Shown piece after piece: positions 7,074 to 14,999 of a stretch of DNA of 16,343 bases (positions within the stretch are counted from its first letter, which is position 1; every line of letters begins with the position of its first letter). A model generated the notes under the pieces. That model saw nothing but the letters and a program-made list of their open reading frames with translations, was not told the DNA's origin and did no database searches. This DNA is from an uncultured Mordavella sp. Lineage in GTDB: Bacteria > Bacillota > Clostridia > Lachnospirales > Lachnospiraceae. The stretch spans positions 1 through 16,343 of the forward strand of contig CABPCP010000064.1 in the NCBI GenBank assembly GCA_902406105.1, given 5' to 3'. Made by a program: the position numbers and the translations under genes.

Positions 7074-7871
7074 TCAGAACACTTTACAAATATCGCTGTA
7101 AAGCTCTGGCAGCCTATATTTAAGATAAGGTATCTCTTCTCTTCTTTGTTCTACAACGCATGTGGAAAGTTCTATTTCTTTTATCCCTTCTTCATCGCTA
7201 TCAAGACAACTTATTATCTGCCCAGATGGGTCTGCAACTGTGGAGAATCCACAGCGATCGCTTTCGTATTTTGCCCTGTTTACACCCGCCACATATAATT
7301 GATTTTCTGCTGCCCTTGATGCAAGCATCGTTGACCAAAATTTCTGATATGGATGCGGCCATGCGCTTGAATAAATAAGAAGCTGTGCACCTTTTGCCGC
7401 AAGTATCCTGCTCAATTCTGGGAATCCCAGATCTCCGCACACCAGCAGACCAATCTTCCATCCTTTATATGTAAAAATTTCTACTGTGGAACCCGGCTCA
7501 AAAAATTCCCGTTCCTCTCCCCAAAGATGTATTTTGTCAAAACAGTGCAGCATTTGCCCGTTCTCATCCCAAAAGCAGACCGTATCAAAATGCTTTCCTT
7601 TTCTTTCATCTGCAATTCCCGCAACAATCGCCACTTTGTTTTCTATCGCTAATTCACTAAAAAAAGCTTTCTCATCTATTGAAGTAGCCGCTGTTTTTTC
7701 AAAGTCATATCCTCTTACACAAAGTTCGGGAAAACAAATAATGTCCGCGCCTTTTCCTTTTTGAGTCTGCATAATAGAACGGATTTTTTCCATATTATAC
7801 TCTGCGTTTCCTTCTGCTACTCCCATTTGTACCATGACCAATTTGATTTTTTTATTTTCCACAGTAATCAC
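7074..7871 (-). CDS. carbon-nitrogen hydrolase (nitrilase superfamily amidase) 2
   Basis: A 265-residue amidase with the triad E49 (CFPELCVRGYDF), K113 (DKIHLWGEE) and C145 (LLVCGDLGFPE). It shares the overall pattern of the 5536-6324 enzyme but differs around the catalytic cysteine and in the C-terminal third, so the two probably act on different substrates. The first frame start is GTG at 7871, forming a GTGA overlap with the permease stop and implying translational coupling. A second GTG at 7862 is better spaced from the GGGAGAG sequence and may be the true start. Being directly behind the transporter suggests that it may act early on the imported compound; that is inference from order only. 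Confidence 0.85.
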   Translation of the reverse strand: MITVENKKIKLVMVQMGVAEGNAEYNMEKIRSIMQTQKGKGADIICFPELCVRGYDFEKTAATSIDEKAFFSELAIENKVAIVAGIADERKGKHFDTVCFWDENGQMLHCFDKIHLWGEEREFFEPGSTVEIFTYKGWKIGLLVCGDLGFPELSRILAAKGAQLLIYSSAWPHPYQKFWSTMLASRAAENQLYVAGVNRAKYESDRCGFSTVADPSGQIISCLDSDEEGIKEIELSTCVVEQRREEIPYLKYRLPELYSDICKVF

Positions 7872-9127
7872 TCTCCCGCTTCATGACTCTTTTTTGTTAA
7901 AACATAATATCCATAATAAGTTACTCCCGCTACAATAAGACCGTTCACCGCGGATACTCCTATCACAATGACAAATGAAGTTATATAACACGTAACTGCT
8001 CCAATTAGAAAGCAGATAACCCCTGCTGTATTAAAATTTCTTTCAACCACATATTTCTTCTTATGTATAAGATAGTACTCAACCCAAAGTACACCCGCAA
8101 TCGGACCGTAAATCACACTGATCAAATTAAGAAAACTCTGGAAATACTGGATTACATTGAACATAGCAAGAACTGTTCCAATCATGCCTGCTACAAAAGT
8201 CAATGTACTCCTCTTTTGATTTGGAAAAATATTATTCAATGCTAATCCGCCAGAATACGCCCCACTTAGATTCGTTGACCATGCGGCACCTATTAGGATA
8301 ACAAATGCTATCCAATTAAACCCGAGCTCATATAGAACATCGACAATATTATATGACGGCGCAGTCATTGCTATAATTGCCGTTCCAATCTCCTGAATTG
8401 CCGCAATCCCTCCGATGCCAATCAAACTGATAATTGCAATGTGACTTTTCTTTTTCTTACAAAATCTGGTATAATCACAGGAAATTATCGACCCACACAT
8501 AATCAACCCCACAACCATATTTAATCCACTCATGATCCCCATATTCTCTTTAGGAACATAACTCCATATATCCGCAAGGCCATATGTGTCGGATGTCTTT
8601 ATTAATCCCCATACAATAAGAATCAGTATTGGCGGTATCAAAATGTAATTGGCCCACGCAACTGAATTAAACCCTTTTGCCGCAAAAATCGTCATAATAA
8701 TTCCAGCGATAACTACAATCAATTTATAGTTGTCCATCTGAGGAAAAATTTTCTGAACAGACAAAGCAGCCAAACTTGTCTGAATACCAAACCACCCAAA
8801 CAATGAAATACACATAACACCTGATACAAGAAACTTATTTGCATATTTCCCAAATGCCATCTCTGTTAGTTTGTAAGTGGTCAACCCCTCTCTCATTCCA
8901 ATAATTCCTTGAATGTAAAAAATAGCCACTAGTATCAAATTTCCTACAATGATCACAAATATTGATTCCTGTAGAGTCAGTTTCTCGATTAACCCTCCGC
9001 CTACCATAAGTGTAGAAACTGCTACATTCATACCCAACATCGCAAAAAGCGGTCCTGATAACCCTTGCCGTTCTTCATCCGGAATCCGTTCTTTATCAAT
9101 GTTTTCCTTTTGAATAGCTTTCTCCAT
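7868..9127 (-). CDS. NCS1 family cytosine/hydantoin-type permease
   Basis: A 419-residue integral membrane protein with about twelve hydrophobic segments, resembling CodB-type members of the nucleobase-cation-symport-1 family. Recognisable landmarks are the charged N-terminus, the LFGWFGIQ segment at 109-116 and SCDYTRF at 216-222, both conserved in the substrate- and cation-binding core of this family. NCS1 proteins import cytosine, uracil, allantoin, hydantoins, thiamine or pyridoxine with Na+ or H+. AAGGAG lies eight bases before the ATG. It is the first gene of the seven-gene operon and is divergent from pucR, so it is very probably the inducible importer of the pathway substrate. A ring compound with an amide or ureide nitrogen is the most economical guess. 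Confidence 0.9.
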   Translation of the reverse strand: MEKAIQKENIDKERIPDEERQGLSGPLFAMLGMNVAVSTLMVGGGLIEKLTLQESIFVIIVGNLILVAIFYIQGIIGMREGLTTYKLTEMAFGKYANKFLVSGVMCISLFGWFGIQTSLAALSVQKIFPQMDNYKLIVVIAGIIMTIFAAKGFNSVAWANYILIPPILILIVWGLIKTSDTYGLADIWSYVPKENMGIMSGLNMVVGLIMCGSIISCDYTRFCKKKKSHIAIISLIGIGGIAAIQEIGTAIIAMTAPSYNIVDVLYELGFNWIAFVILIGAAWSTNLSGAYSGGLALNNIFPNQKRSTLTFVAGMIGTVLAMFNVIQYFQSFLNLISVIYGPIAGVLWVEYYLIHKKKYVVERNFNTAGVICFLIGAVTCYITSFVIVIGVSAVNGLIVAGVTYYGYYVLTKKSHEAGE

Positions 9128-9133
9128 TTTCGC
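9128..9133 (-). other. spacer between permease start and its ribosome binding site
   Basis: Within the minus-strand leader, AAGGAG lies at about 9140-9135, eight bases before the ATG at 9127. This is a strong Shine-Dalgarno and fixes the permease start. Confidence 0.5.
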
Positions 9134-9169
9134 AACTCCTTTCTTTTCCGTTTGATTTTCTTTTTTTGT

Positions 9170-9178
9170 ATTATATCA
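9170..9178 (-). promoter_or_regulatory. extended -10 promoter of the permease operon
   Basis: The minus strand has TGATATAAT, an extended -10 (TGn before a perfect TATAAT). No recognisable -35 lies 16-18 bases upstream; instead that place is taken by the repeat arm ATGGTGTAT (9196-9204). This is what an activator-dependent promoter looks like. The predicted start is near 9163, giving a leader of about 36 bases. Confidence 0.65.
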
Positions 9179-9195
9179 TGAACAAATCCACAATC

Positions 9196-9249
9196 ATGGT
9201 GTATATGTTTACACAAATATCGAATATAAATATACAAATCATACACCAT
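9196..9249. promoter_or_regulatory. 9-bp inverted repeat, candidate PucR operator pair
   Basis: ATGGTGTAT at 9196-9204 and its exact complement ATACACCAT at 9241-9249 are 45 bases apart centre to centre, about four helical turns, so both face the same side of DNA. Counted from the predicted permease start, the arms lie at about -33 to -41 and -78 to -86. The AT-rich 36-base spacer speaks against an RNA hairpin role. Binding by the PucR protein encoded next door is inferred. Confidence 0.5.
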
Positions 9250-9251
9250 TC

Positions 9252-9265
9252 CAAATTGCAATTTG
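9252..9265. promoter_or_regulatory. 14-bp perfect palindrome overlapping the pucR -35 box
   Basis: CAAATTGCAATTTG is its own reverse complement and its last three bases are the first three of the pucR -35 element (TTGAAT, 9263-9268). A dimeric regulator bound here would block pucR transcription, so autorepression or a second regulator is possible. AT-rich palindromes also arise by chance. Confidence 0.4.
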
Positions 9266-9291
9266 AATTATTCGTATATTTTTGGTAAAAT
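9263..9291 (+). promoter_or_regulatory. promoter of the PucR-family regulator gene
   Basis: TTGAAT (9263-9268) and TAAAAT (9286-9291) are separated by exactly 17 bases. The predicted start is near 9298, about 33 bases before the ATG; AAAGGAG lies at 9313-9319. Confidence 0.6.
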
Positions 9292-9330
9292 TTATTAAAT
9301 ACCATAATATTTAAAGGAGTTACAGAAAGT

Positions 9331-10929
9331 ATGACGGTACGAGATTTATTTAGTTTAAACGCCGAAGTCTTTAAAGAATTTCGACTTTTAGCCGGCGCCA
9401 AAGGACTGGATAATGAAATAAAGGATGTCGTCATTATGGAAGTTCCTGACGGTATCTATTGGATTAATCCGGATAATTTTGTTATTACAACCGGATATTC
9501 CCTAATGACAAAAGAAATATCTATCGAAAACATGATTCAAATCATGATATCACGCAAAGCCGCTGCATTGGGCATTAAAATTGGGAAATATATTGAGAAA
9601 CTTCCCGAGAAAATAATAGATTATGCAAATGAGCACAATTTCCCAATCATCAGTATTCCTCTCGCCTTTACCTATAACAGTATGGTATTTCCCATTCTTA
9701 ACAAATTAAAAGGCGAGGACAGTTATCAATATTATATTGTCAAAAAACTCCGCGAAGAATTAAATTTATTAAAAAGGACAAATTTCAACATCACCTCTCT
9801 AATCCGATTAATTGAAGACTATACAAACCAAAAAATCTTCTTATACTGGGCAAGTAATTTAAGTCTTATTAATAATACTGATAACGTAGATAATACTGCA
9901 CTTAAAAAGAATATCCTTGATAACATATCTCAAATATATGTAGCAGAGCGTCCTTTTGAGATTTCATCAGATACGGTCTCTTATGCAGTATTTAAAGTAG
10001 AAAGTCTGGCAGAAGTTCTGGCTTTTCTCTGTATACGCATGGAATACGGGCAATTATTAACTCCTGTTAATGAAATCCTTATTAATGAGGTCCTCCCAAC
10101 TGTTTGCATCTATTTGCTGACAAATTTGCACACATCTGCAAAATACTATAAGTCTGCAGATGATTTTTTCCTAAATATCTTAGACGGAACATATACCGGA
10201 AATGAACTCAGACTAAAGGAAGATGCTTCTTATTTGAACATAGATTTTCGAGCTTCTCGCTTTGTTTGTGTAATAGATACAACGATAAAAACAGATGATG
10301 AATTTCATACTTTTAGAGAAAAAATCACATCTGCTCTAGCAGCATATACTTACCACTTCATTGGTCAAAAGCATGGAAATCAAACCACTTTAATTTTTGA
10401 GCTAAAAAATTCTCAGAATATCCAAAAAACATATGAATCTTGTTTTCAAAGTATCTTGGGGAATCTCAAAAAAAGATTCCCAGCAGAACATTTTTCAATT
10501 GGAATTGGAAAAGCCTGTCAATCTTTAAAATATTTGAATTACGCGCATGAGGAGGCTTTATTCGCAATAAAAATAGGCAAAAAACTCTACGCACAACAGG
10601 ACGGTATCTATTTCTATGATAATTTTATGATTTACCACTTGTTATATGAAATTTCAGACCATCCTACTTTGTCTAAAATTCATAAAAATACAATAGAACG
10701 GATTCAAAAATATGATCTCGAAAACAACACAGCGCTTCTTAAAACTTTAGAAATGTTAGTTGACTGTGACTTCAGTATTTCACAAACTTCTGACCGGCTT
10801 TATATTCATCGCAATACTTTATACAAACGGATAAACAAACTGAATTTACTGCTAGATTTCGATATTGACAACTCTGAAAACCGACTTATTTTGCAAATTG
10901 CCCTAAAACTTCACAAGATATTAGAATAA
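9331..10929 (+). CDS. PucR/CdaR family transcriptional regulator
   Basis: A 532-residue cytosolic regulator. The N-terminal part (about 5-125) matches the purine catabolism regulatory domain (PucR-like), with the usual VTVRDL-type start (here MTVRDLFSL) and the LITTGY-like segment NFVITTGYS. The middle, about 280-420, resembles the CdaR GGDEF-like domain. The C-terminus carries the PucR-type helix-turn-helix at about 482-508, with LYIHRNTLYKRINKL at 490-504, the hallmark of this family. PucR of Bacillus subtilis controls purine/allantoin use; relatives respond to the substrate of the neighbouring operon. The gene is AT-rich compared with pckA or thrC by eye and is divergent from the permease operon, so it most likely activates that operon when the substrate is present. 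AAAGGAG lies eleven bases before the ATG. Confidence 0.92.
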   Translation: MTVRDLFSLNAEVFKEFRLLAGAKGLDNEIKDVVIMEVPDGIYWINPDNFVITTGYSLMTKEISIENMIQIMISRKAAALGIKIGKYIEKLPEKIIDYANEHNFPIISIPLAFTYNSMVFPILNKLKGEDSYQYYIVKKLREELNLLKRTNFNITSLIRLIEDYTNQKIFLYWASNLSLINNTDNVDNTALKKNILDNISQIYVAERPFEISSDTVSYAVFKVESLAEVLAFLCIRMEYGQLLTPVNEILINEVLPTVCIYLLTNLHTSAKYYKSADDFFLNILDGTYTGNELRLKEDASYLNIDFRASRFVCVIDTTIKTDDEFHTFREKITSALAAYTYHFIGQKHGNQTTLIFELKNSQNIQKTYESCFQSILGNLKKRFPAEHFSIGIGKACQSLKYLNYAHEEALFAIKIGKKLYAQQDGIYFYDNFMIYHLLYEISDHPTLSKIHKNTIERIQKYDLENNTALLKTLEMLVDCDFSISQTSDRLYIHRNTLYKRINKLNLLLDFDIDNSENRLILQIALKLHKILE

Positions 10930-10990
10930 GAGCCTCTCACAAGTTGCAATATCCTTTGAAAAGCCAAAAATGGACTAAGTATTTCAGAAA

Positions 10991-11036
10991 ATAAAAAAGA
11001 GGTGCCGCTGATCCGCGACACCAACTTCTCTTTTGT
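10991..11036. terminator. terminator between pucR and the 6S RNA gene, probably bidirectional
   Basis: GGTGCCGC (11001-11008) pairs with GCGACACC (11015-11022) over eight base pairs (one G-U) with a six-base loop. On the minus strand the second arm is followed by TCTTTTTTATTTT, a good T-tract that ends the 6S RNA transcript. On the plus strand a more distant CTTCTCTTTT follows and the flanking AAAAGAG can pair with it, so pucR transcription arriving from 10929 may also end here. Confidence 0.8.
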
Positions 11037-11218
11037 ATAGCCCAAAATGCCGGTTCCTGTATTTTGACTCCTAGCCGCAGCCAGGTGGGTGTCCGCATCT
11101 GCTTTTTTGTCTTCCTCTGCCTTTGGAGGCTTGACATATTACAGAGATATAAGAGTCCCGTTTAAAGTTTTGTAGGTTCAAAATTACAGGAGTTGTCGTA
11201 CATCCCAGGTTTCCATCT
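11036..11218 (-). ncRNA. ssrS: 6S RNA
   Basis: The minus strand encodes a long, mostly double-stranded RNA of about 180 bases, the shape of 6S RNA, which binds the housekeeping RNA polymerase holoenzyme in stationary phase. The outer stem pairs 11209-11200 with 11050-11041 (ten pairs, several G-U). After an internal loop, CCTGTA-A-TTTTGA (about 11190-11178) pairs with TCAAAATACAGG (about 11067-11056) with one bulged A. The TTTTGAACCTAC segment followed shortly by AACGGGA is, as I recall it, the signature of Firmicutes 6S RNAs around the central bubble. A GACTC/GAGTC helix closes the upper part, with further small hairpins above. It has its own consensus promoter (11225-11253) and terminator (10991-11036), and it lies downstream of pckA and convergent with pucR. 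The precise mature ends are uncertain by some bases. Confidence 0.8.
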
Positions 11219-11224
11219 GAAAGT

Positions 11225-11253
11225 ATTATAACGCATTTACATAGATTTTACAA
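11225..11253 (-). promoter_or_regulatory. promoter of the 6S RNA gene
   Basis: On the minus strand TTGTAA (11253-11248) and TATAAT (11230-11225) are separated by exactly 17 bases. The predicted start is an A near 11218, just before the outer stem of the 6S RNA. It lies 40-70 bases beyond the pckA stop, so the RNA is transcribed independently. Confidence 0.75.
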
Positions 11254-11292
11254 CTCATTTGCAGGAAATTCAGATTTTGGGAAATTTCTTTC

Positions 11293-12897
11293 CTAAACCT
11301 GCGGGCCTGCAGGAACCAAAGCTTTTCCAGCTTCATTTCCTTCATATTTCTTAAAGTTCTTGATAAATCTTCCAGCCAGGTCTTTTGCCTTTTCTTCCCA
11401 CTGAGACGCATCTTCGTAAGTATCGCGAGGATCCAGGATATTAGCGTCAACGCCGGGAAGCTCTGTCGGGACTTCGATGTTGAAATATGGAATCTTCTTT
11501 GTAGGCGCCTTCAGGATATCTCCGTTCAGGATCGCATCGATGATTCCACGAGTATCCTTAATAGAGATACGCTTGCCGGTTCCGTTCCATCCCGTATTTA
11601 CCAGATAAGCTTTCGCTCCGCTTTCCTCCATTCTCTTCACAAGTTCTTCCGCATATTTGGTCGGATGCAGCTCCAGGAACGCCTGTCCGAAACATGCGGA
11701 GAAGGTAGGTGTAGGTTCTGTGATCCCACGCTCTGTTCCCGCGAGTTTTGCGGTAAATCCTGACAAGAAGTAGTACTGTGTCTGCTCTGGAGTCAGGATG
11801 GAAACCGGAGGCAGCACGCCAAACGCGTCCGCGGACAGGAAGATGACCTCTTTCGCTGCCGGAGCGGCGGAAACCGGACGCACGATCTTCTCAATATGAT
11901 CGATCGGATAAGACACACGAGTATTCTCTGTCACACTCTTATCATTGAAATCAATCTTTCCGTTTTCATCTACCGTTACATTTTCAAGAAGCGCGTTGCG
12001 CTTGATGGCGTTATAAATATCTGGCTCAGACTCTTTGTCCAGGTTGATGACCTTAGCGTAGCAGCCGCCTTCAAAATTGAAGATGCCATTGTCATCCCAG
12101 CCGTGCTCATCATCGCCGATCAGGAGTCGCTTTGGATCTGTAGACAACGTTGTTTTGCCAGTTCCGGAAAGTCCGAAGAAGATTGCGGTGTTCTCTCCGT
12201 TCATATCTGTATTTGCAGAGCAGTGCATAGATGCGATGCCTTTCAGCGGCAGGTAGTAGTTCATCATAGAGAACATACCCTTTTTCATCTCTCCGCCATA
12301 CCAGGTGTTCACGATTACCTGCTCTCGGCTCGTGATATTGAACATTGCTGCCGTCTCAGAATTCAGTCCAAGCTCTTTGTAGTTCTCTACTTTTGCCTTG
12401 GAAGCATTATAAACTACGAAATCCGGCTCGAAGTTTTCCAGTTCTTCCGCGCTGGGACGGATAAACATATTCGTTACAAAGTGTGCCTGCCAGGCCACTT
12501 CCATGATGAACCGGATTGCCATACGGGTATCTTTATTGGTGCCGCAGAATGCGTCCACTACAAAAAGTCTCTTATTGGAAAGCTCTTTGATCGCAATATC
12601 TTTTACTGTATCCCATGCTTCCTGGGAAGCCGGATGATTGTCATTCTTGTATTCATCGGAAGTCCACCAAACAGTATCTTTGGAATTCTCATCCATGACA
12701 ATGAACTTATCTTTTGGAGAACGTCCCGTGTAAATACCTGTCATGACATTGACTGCGCCAAGCTCTGTCACCTGACCTTTTTCATAACCTTCCAATTCCG
12801 GCTTTGTTTCTTCCTCAAACAACAGTTCATAAGAAGGATTGTGCACAATTTCTGTAGTTCCGGTAATACCATACTTGCTCAAATCAATGTTCGCCAT
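11293..12897 (-). CDS. pckA: phosphoenolpyruvate carboxykinase (ATP)
   Basis: A 534-residue enzyme interconverting oxaloacetate plus ATP and PEP plus CO2 plus ADP; in fermenting anaerobes it may run towards oxaloacetate. The ATP-type signature is complete: [10 protein letters not shown] at about 56-65, [11 protein letters not shown] at 197-207, the kinase-1a P-loop [10 protein letters not shown] at 242-251 and the metal-binding DDEHGWDD at 262-269. Length agrees with the family (E. coli about 540). I start at MANIDL (12897): AGAGG lies eleven bases upstream, whereas an in-frame ATG at 12930 adds eleven basic residues and lacks a properly spaced site. It has its own sigma-A type promoter at 12967-12995. 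No convincing terminator separates it from the 6S RNA gene; only weak stems follow the TAG stop. Confidence 0.96.
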   Translation of the reverse strand: MANIDLSKYGITGTTEIVHNPSYELLFEEETKPELEGYEKGQVTELGAVNVMTGIYTGRSPKDKFIVMDENSKDTVWWTSDEYKNDNHPASQEAWDTVKDIAIKELSNKRLFVVDAFCGTNKDTRMAIRFIMEVAWQAHFVTNMFIRPSAEELENFEPDFVVYNASKAKVENYKELGLNSETAAMFNITSREQVIVNTWYGGEMKKGMFSMMNYYLPLKGIASMHCSANTDMNGENTAIFFGLSGTGKTTLSTDPKRLLIGDDEHGWDDNGIFNFEGGCYAKVINLDKESEPDIYNAIKRNALLENVTVDENGKIDFNDKSVTENTRVSYPIDHIEKIVRPVSAAPAAKEVIFLSADAFGVLPPVSILTPEQTQYYFLSGFTAKLAGTERGITEPTPTFSACFGQAFLELHPTKYAEELVKRMEESGAKAYLVNTGWNGTGKRISIKDTRGIIDAILNGDILKAPTKKIPYFNIEVPTELPGVDANILDPRDTYEDASQWEEKAKDLAGRFIKNFKKYEGNEAGKALVPAGPQV

Positions 12898-12966
12898 CTT
12901 ACACTCAACCTCTTTTCTTTTATTTTTCATTCCCCTGCACTTTGTATGCGGGCAACATTCTTTATT

Positions 12967-12995
12967 ATTATCGCATTGCTTCGCAAAAAAGTCAA
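12967..12995 (-). promoter_or_regulatory. pckA promoter
   Basis: The minus strand reads TTGACT (12995-12990), 17 bases, then GATAAT (12972-12967). The predicted start near 12960 gives a leader of about 63 bases. The region up to the terminator at 13117 is AT-rich and contains no other clear signal. Confidence 0.65.
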
Positions 12996-13069
12996 TACTT
13001 TAACAATCTTTTTTCGAAAGTTTTTCTTTTCCATTATTCATTTATATTTTATTCCCTCGAAAAATAGCC

Positions 13070-13117
13070 GCAAAAAATCTATTAAAATGCAAGTCCGTTC
13101 CAAAAAACTTGCATTTT
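13070..13117 (-). terminator. intrinsic terminator overlapping a stop codon
   Basis: AAAATGCAAGT (minus strand, 13117-13107) pairs perfectly with ACTTGCATTTT (13094-13084) around a twelve-base loop, followed by TAATAGATTTTTT. The first arm begins within the TAA stop of the small membrane protein, so the gene and terminator share bases. Confidence 0.8.
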
Positions 13118-13457
13118 AGATCCCAAAATACTTCTGGTTGATTTTACGGATCATGATCACATAGATCACCAGGGCAGCGAAAAGAAGTATCATCATGATC
13201 AAAAACAGCTGATCTGCTCCTCCAATATACACGTTATACAGGTCTACCGCTCCGTAAAGTGTGGCGATGATCCCGAGGATCAGAAGAGGCCACTGGACCT
13301 CTTTGCAATATCCCTTAAAATCTTTGCACTTTTTCGGATTCACATCTTTTGGGAGCAGGATCGACGTACTGATCTCTCCCTTAAATTTCAGAAGATAATA
13401 TCCATATAAACAGTACAGTCCACATCCAACACCAACAATGCCAAACAAACCTTCCAT
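13116..13457 (-). CDS. small three-helix membrane protein of unknown function
   Basis: A 113-residue protein with hydrophobic segments at about 3-23, 56-74 and 83-103. A hydrophilic stretch between the first two carries a LLPKDVNPKKCKDF-type segment and two of the four cysteines (C44, C51). It ends in a basic tail (RKINQKYF), so the C-terminus probably faces the cytoplasm. I do not recognise a named family. AGGAG lies ten bases before the ATG. It follows thrC by 42 bases on the same strand and ends in a strong terminator, so it is probably the last gene of an nhaC-thrC transcript. No function can be deduced. Confidence 0.8.
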   Translation of the reverse strand: MEGLFGIVGVGCGLYCLYGYYLLKFKGEISTSILLPKDVNPKKCKDFKGYCKEVQWPLLILGIIATLYGAVDLYNVYIGGADQLFLIMMILLFAALVIYVIMIRKINQKYFGI

Positions 13458-13499
13458 CTTATGTTTACTCCTTTTTTTGAAATAATTCTTACAATCTTT

Positions 13500-14999
13500 T
13501 TAGCCCAATTTCTGCAGTCCCAGGATCTGCTTTACTGTTTCCTTCATCTCTTTTGGCCCGCACTCTGTTTTATGCCGGATCTTCGCGCCTAAGATTTCCC
13601 GGACAGCCTTTGGCACAGGAATTCCCGACACCTTCTCTAATTCAGGCAAAAGCTCTATCTCATCCTCATCTTTGTATTGCTCAGCAACTGCCGTCAGTAC
13701 TGTCTTTGCGAACTTATAGGGACTTGCGGTGGAAATGACTACATATTTCCCAACCGTTCTATCCTGCGCCTTCACTTCTTCGCATACTTTTGCCGCCACG
13801 GCCGTATGAGGATCTATGAGATATCCTGTTTTTTTATAGACCTGACGGATCCAGGAGGCTGTCTCCTTCTCTGTGGCGTATCCAGCCAGAAAATCTCCCA
13901 GTTTTCCGCGCATTTCTTCTGGAATCTCATAATGTCCGCATACTTTTAACTCTTCCATCCATCTCCGGGTCTTCTCGCTGTCTCTTCCAGAAATCTCATA
14001 GATCAGCCTCTCCAAGTTGCTGGAAATCAAAATATCCATAGATGGCGATATGGTCACCTGAAACTTCCGATTCTTATCGTAGACTCCGGTCTGAAAAAAA
14101 TCAAACAGGACCTTATTGTCATTGGAAGCGCAGACAAGCTTATCAATGGGCAGCCCCATCTGTTTCGCGTACCAGGCCGCCAGAATATTCCCAAAGTTTC
14201 CTGTCGGCACCACCACGTTTATTTTTTCTCCCGAAGCAATTTCCTCATTTTCCAGAAGTTTTGCGTAAGCATAGACATAATATACGATCTGAGGCACCAG
14301 CCGGCCGATATTGATCGAGTTGGCAGAAGAAAACTGATAGCCTCTTTCTGCCAGTTCTTTGGCCAGATCTCTATCTTCAAACAAAGCCTTTACTCCACTC
14401 TGGGCATCATCAAAATTACCTGTCACCGCGGCCACATCCACATTTTTTCCCTTCTGGGTGATCATCTGCAGCTTCTGGACCTGGCTGACGCCATCCCTTG
14501 GATAAAAGACGATGATCCGAGTTCCTTCTACATCCGCGAATCCCGCCATGGCAGCCTTCCCCGTGTCACCGGAAGTAGCCGCCAGAATTACGATCTCCTT
14601 GTCCACCTGATTTTTCCTCGCCGCCGCCGTCATCAAATGGGGCAGGATTGAAAGAGCCATATCTTTAAAGGCGATCGTCGCCCCATGGAAGAGTTCCAGA
14701 TAATACACATCTCCCGCCTTGGCAAGGGGAGCGATCACCTCTGTATCAAACTTTTCGTCATAAGCTTTCTGAATACAGTCTTTTAACTCCTCTTCTGTAA
14801 AGTCCGTCAGGAACCGCTTCAAGACTTCCAGGGCTGTCTCCTGGTAGTCCATACCCTTCAGGCGTTCCAAGCTCACATCCAGCTTTGGAATCTCTTCCGG
14901 CACAAACAATCCTCCATCCGCCGCAAGGCCGGTAAGGATCGCCTCCGATGCTGTTACTTTGACCTTAGAATTTCTTGTACTTTGATAATACAGACTCAT
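13500..14999 (-). CDS. thrC: threonine synthase
   Basis: A 499-residue pyridoxal-phosphate enzyme converting O-phosphohomoserine to threonine and phosphate. It shows the N-terminal signature YYQSTRN, the PLP-lysine motif LFHGATIAFKDMAL with K112, the SGDTGKAA phosphate loop at 143-150, SSANSINIGRL at 224-234 and PTGNFGNILA at 265-274. Length and motif order match the longer (yeast/E. coli-like, type II) class of threonine synthases, with the usual HGPT proline replaced by alanine in HGAT. The ATG overlaps the stop of the upstream NhaC-family gene as ATGA, so translation is coupled. Other threonine pathway genes (hom, thrB) are not in the window. The small membrane protein follows after 42 bases. 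Confidence 0.96.
   Translation of the reverse strand: MSLYYQSTRNSKVKVTASEAILTGLAADGGLFVPEEIPKLDVSLERLKGMDYQETALEVLKRFLTDFTEEELKDCIQKAYDEKFDTEVIAPLAKAGDVYYLELFHGATIAFKDMALSILPHLMTAAARKNQVDKEIVILAATSGDTGKAAMAGFADVEGTRIIVFYPRDGVSQVQKLQMITQKGKNVDVAAVTGNFDDAQSGVKALFEDRDLAKELAERGYQFSSANSINIGRLVPQIVYYVYAYAKLLENEEIASGEKINVVVPTGNFGNILAAWYAKQMGLPIDKLVCASNDNKVLFDFFQTGVYDKNRKFQVTISPSMDILISSNLERLIYEISGRDSEKTRRWMEELKVCGHYEIPEEMRGKLGDFLAGYATEKETASWIRQVYKKTGYLIDPHTAVAAKVCEEVKAQDRTVGKYVVISTASPYKFAKTVLTAVAEQYKDEDEIELLPELEKVSGIPVPKAVREILGAKIRHKTECGPKEMKETVKQILGLQKLG

Noticed and set aside
2199..9127. Annotating the operon as hydantoin or allantoin degradation
   Set aside because: No hydantoinase, dihydropyrimidinase, allantoinase or ureidoglycolate enzyme is present, and the M20 protein is closer to PepV than to allantoate amidohydrolase.
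9205..9240. The 9-bp inverted repeat as an RNA hairpin or attenuator
   Set aside because: It lies upstream of both predicted transcription starts, so it would not be transcribed from either promoter.
10937..11137. Minus-strand open frame of 66 codons between pucR and pckA
   Set aside because: It lies within the 6S RNA structure and its terminator, has no ribosome binding site, and its product resembles nothing.
12898..12930. Upstream ATG giving pckA eleven extra basic residues
   Set aside because: The extra residues are not typical of the family, the bases before 12930 have no properly spaced Shine-Dalgarno, and AGAGG serves the ATG at 12897.
11896..13119. Plus-strand open frame of 407 codons antisense to pckA
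   Set aside because: It is the shadow of a highly conserved gene whose motifs are all in the minus frame; it also runs across the pckA promoter and the terminator at 13084-13117.
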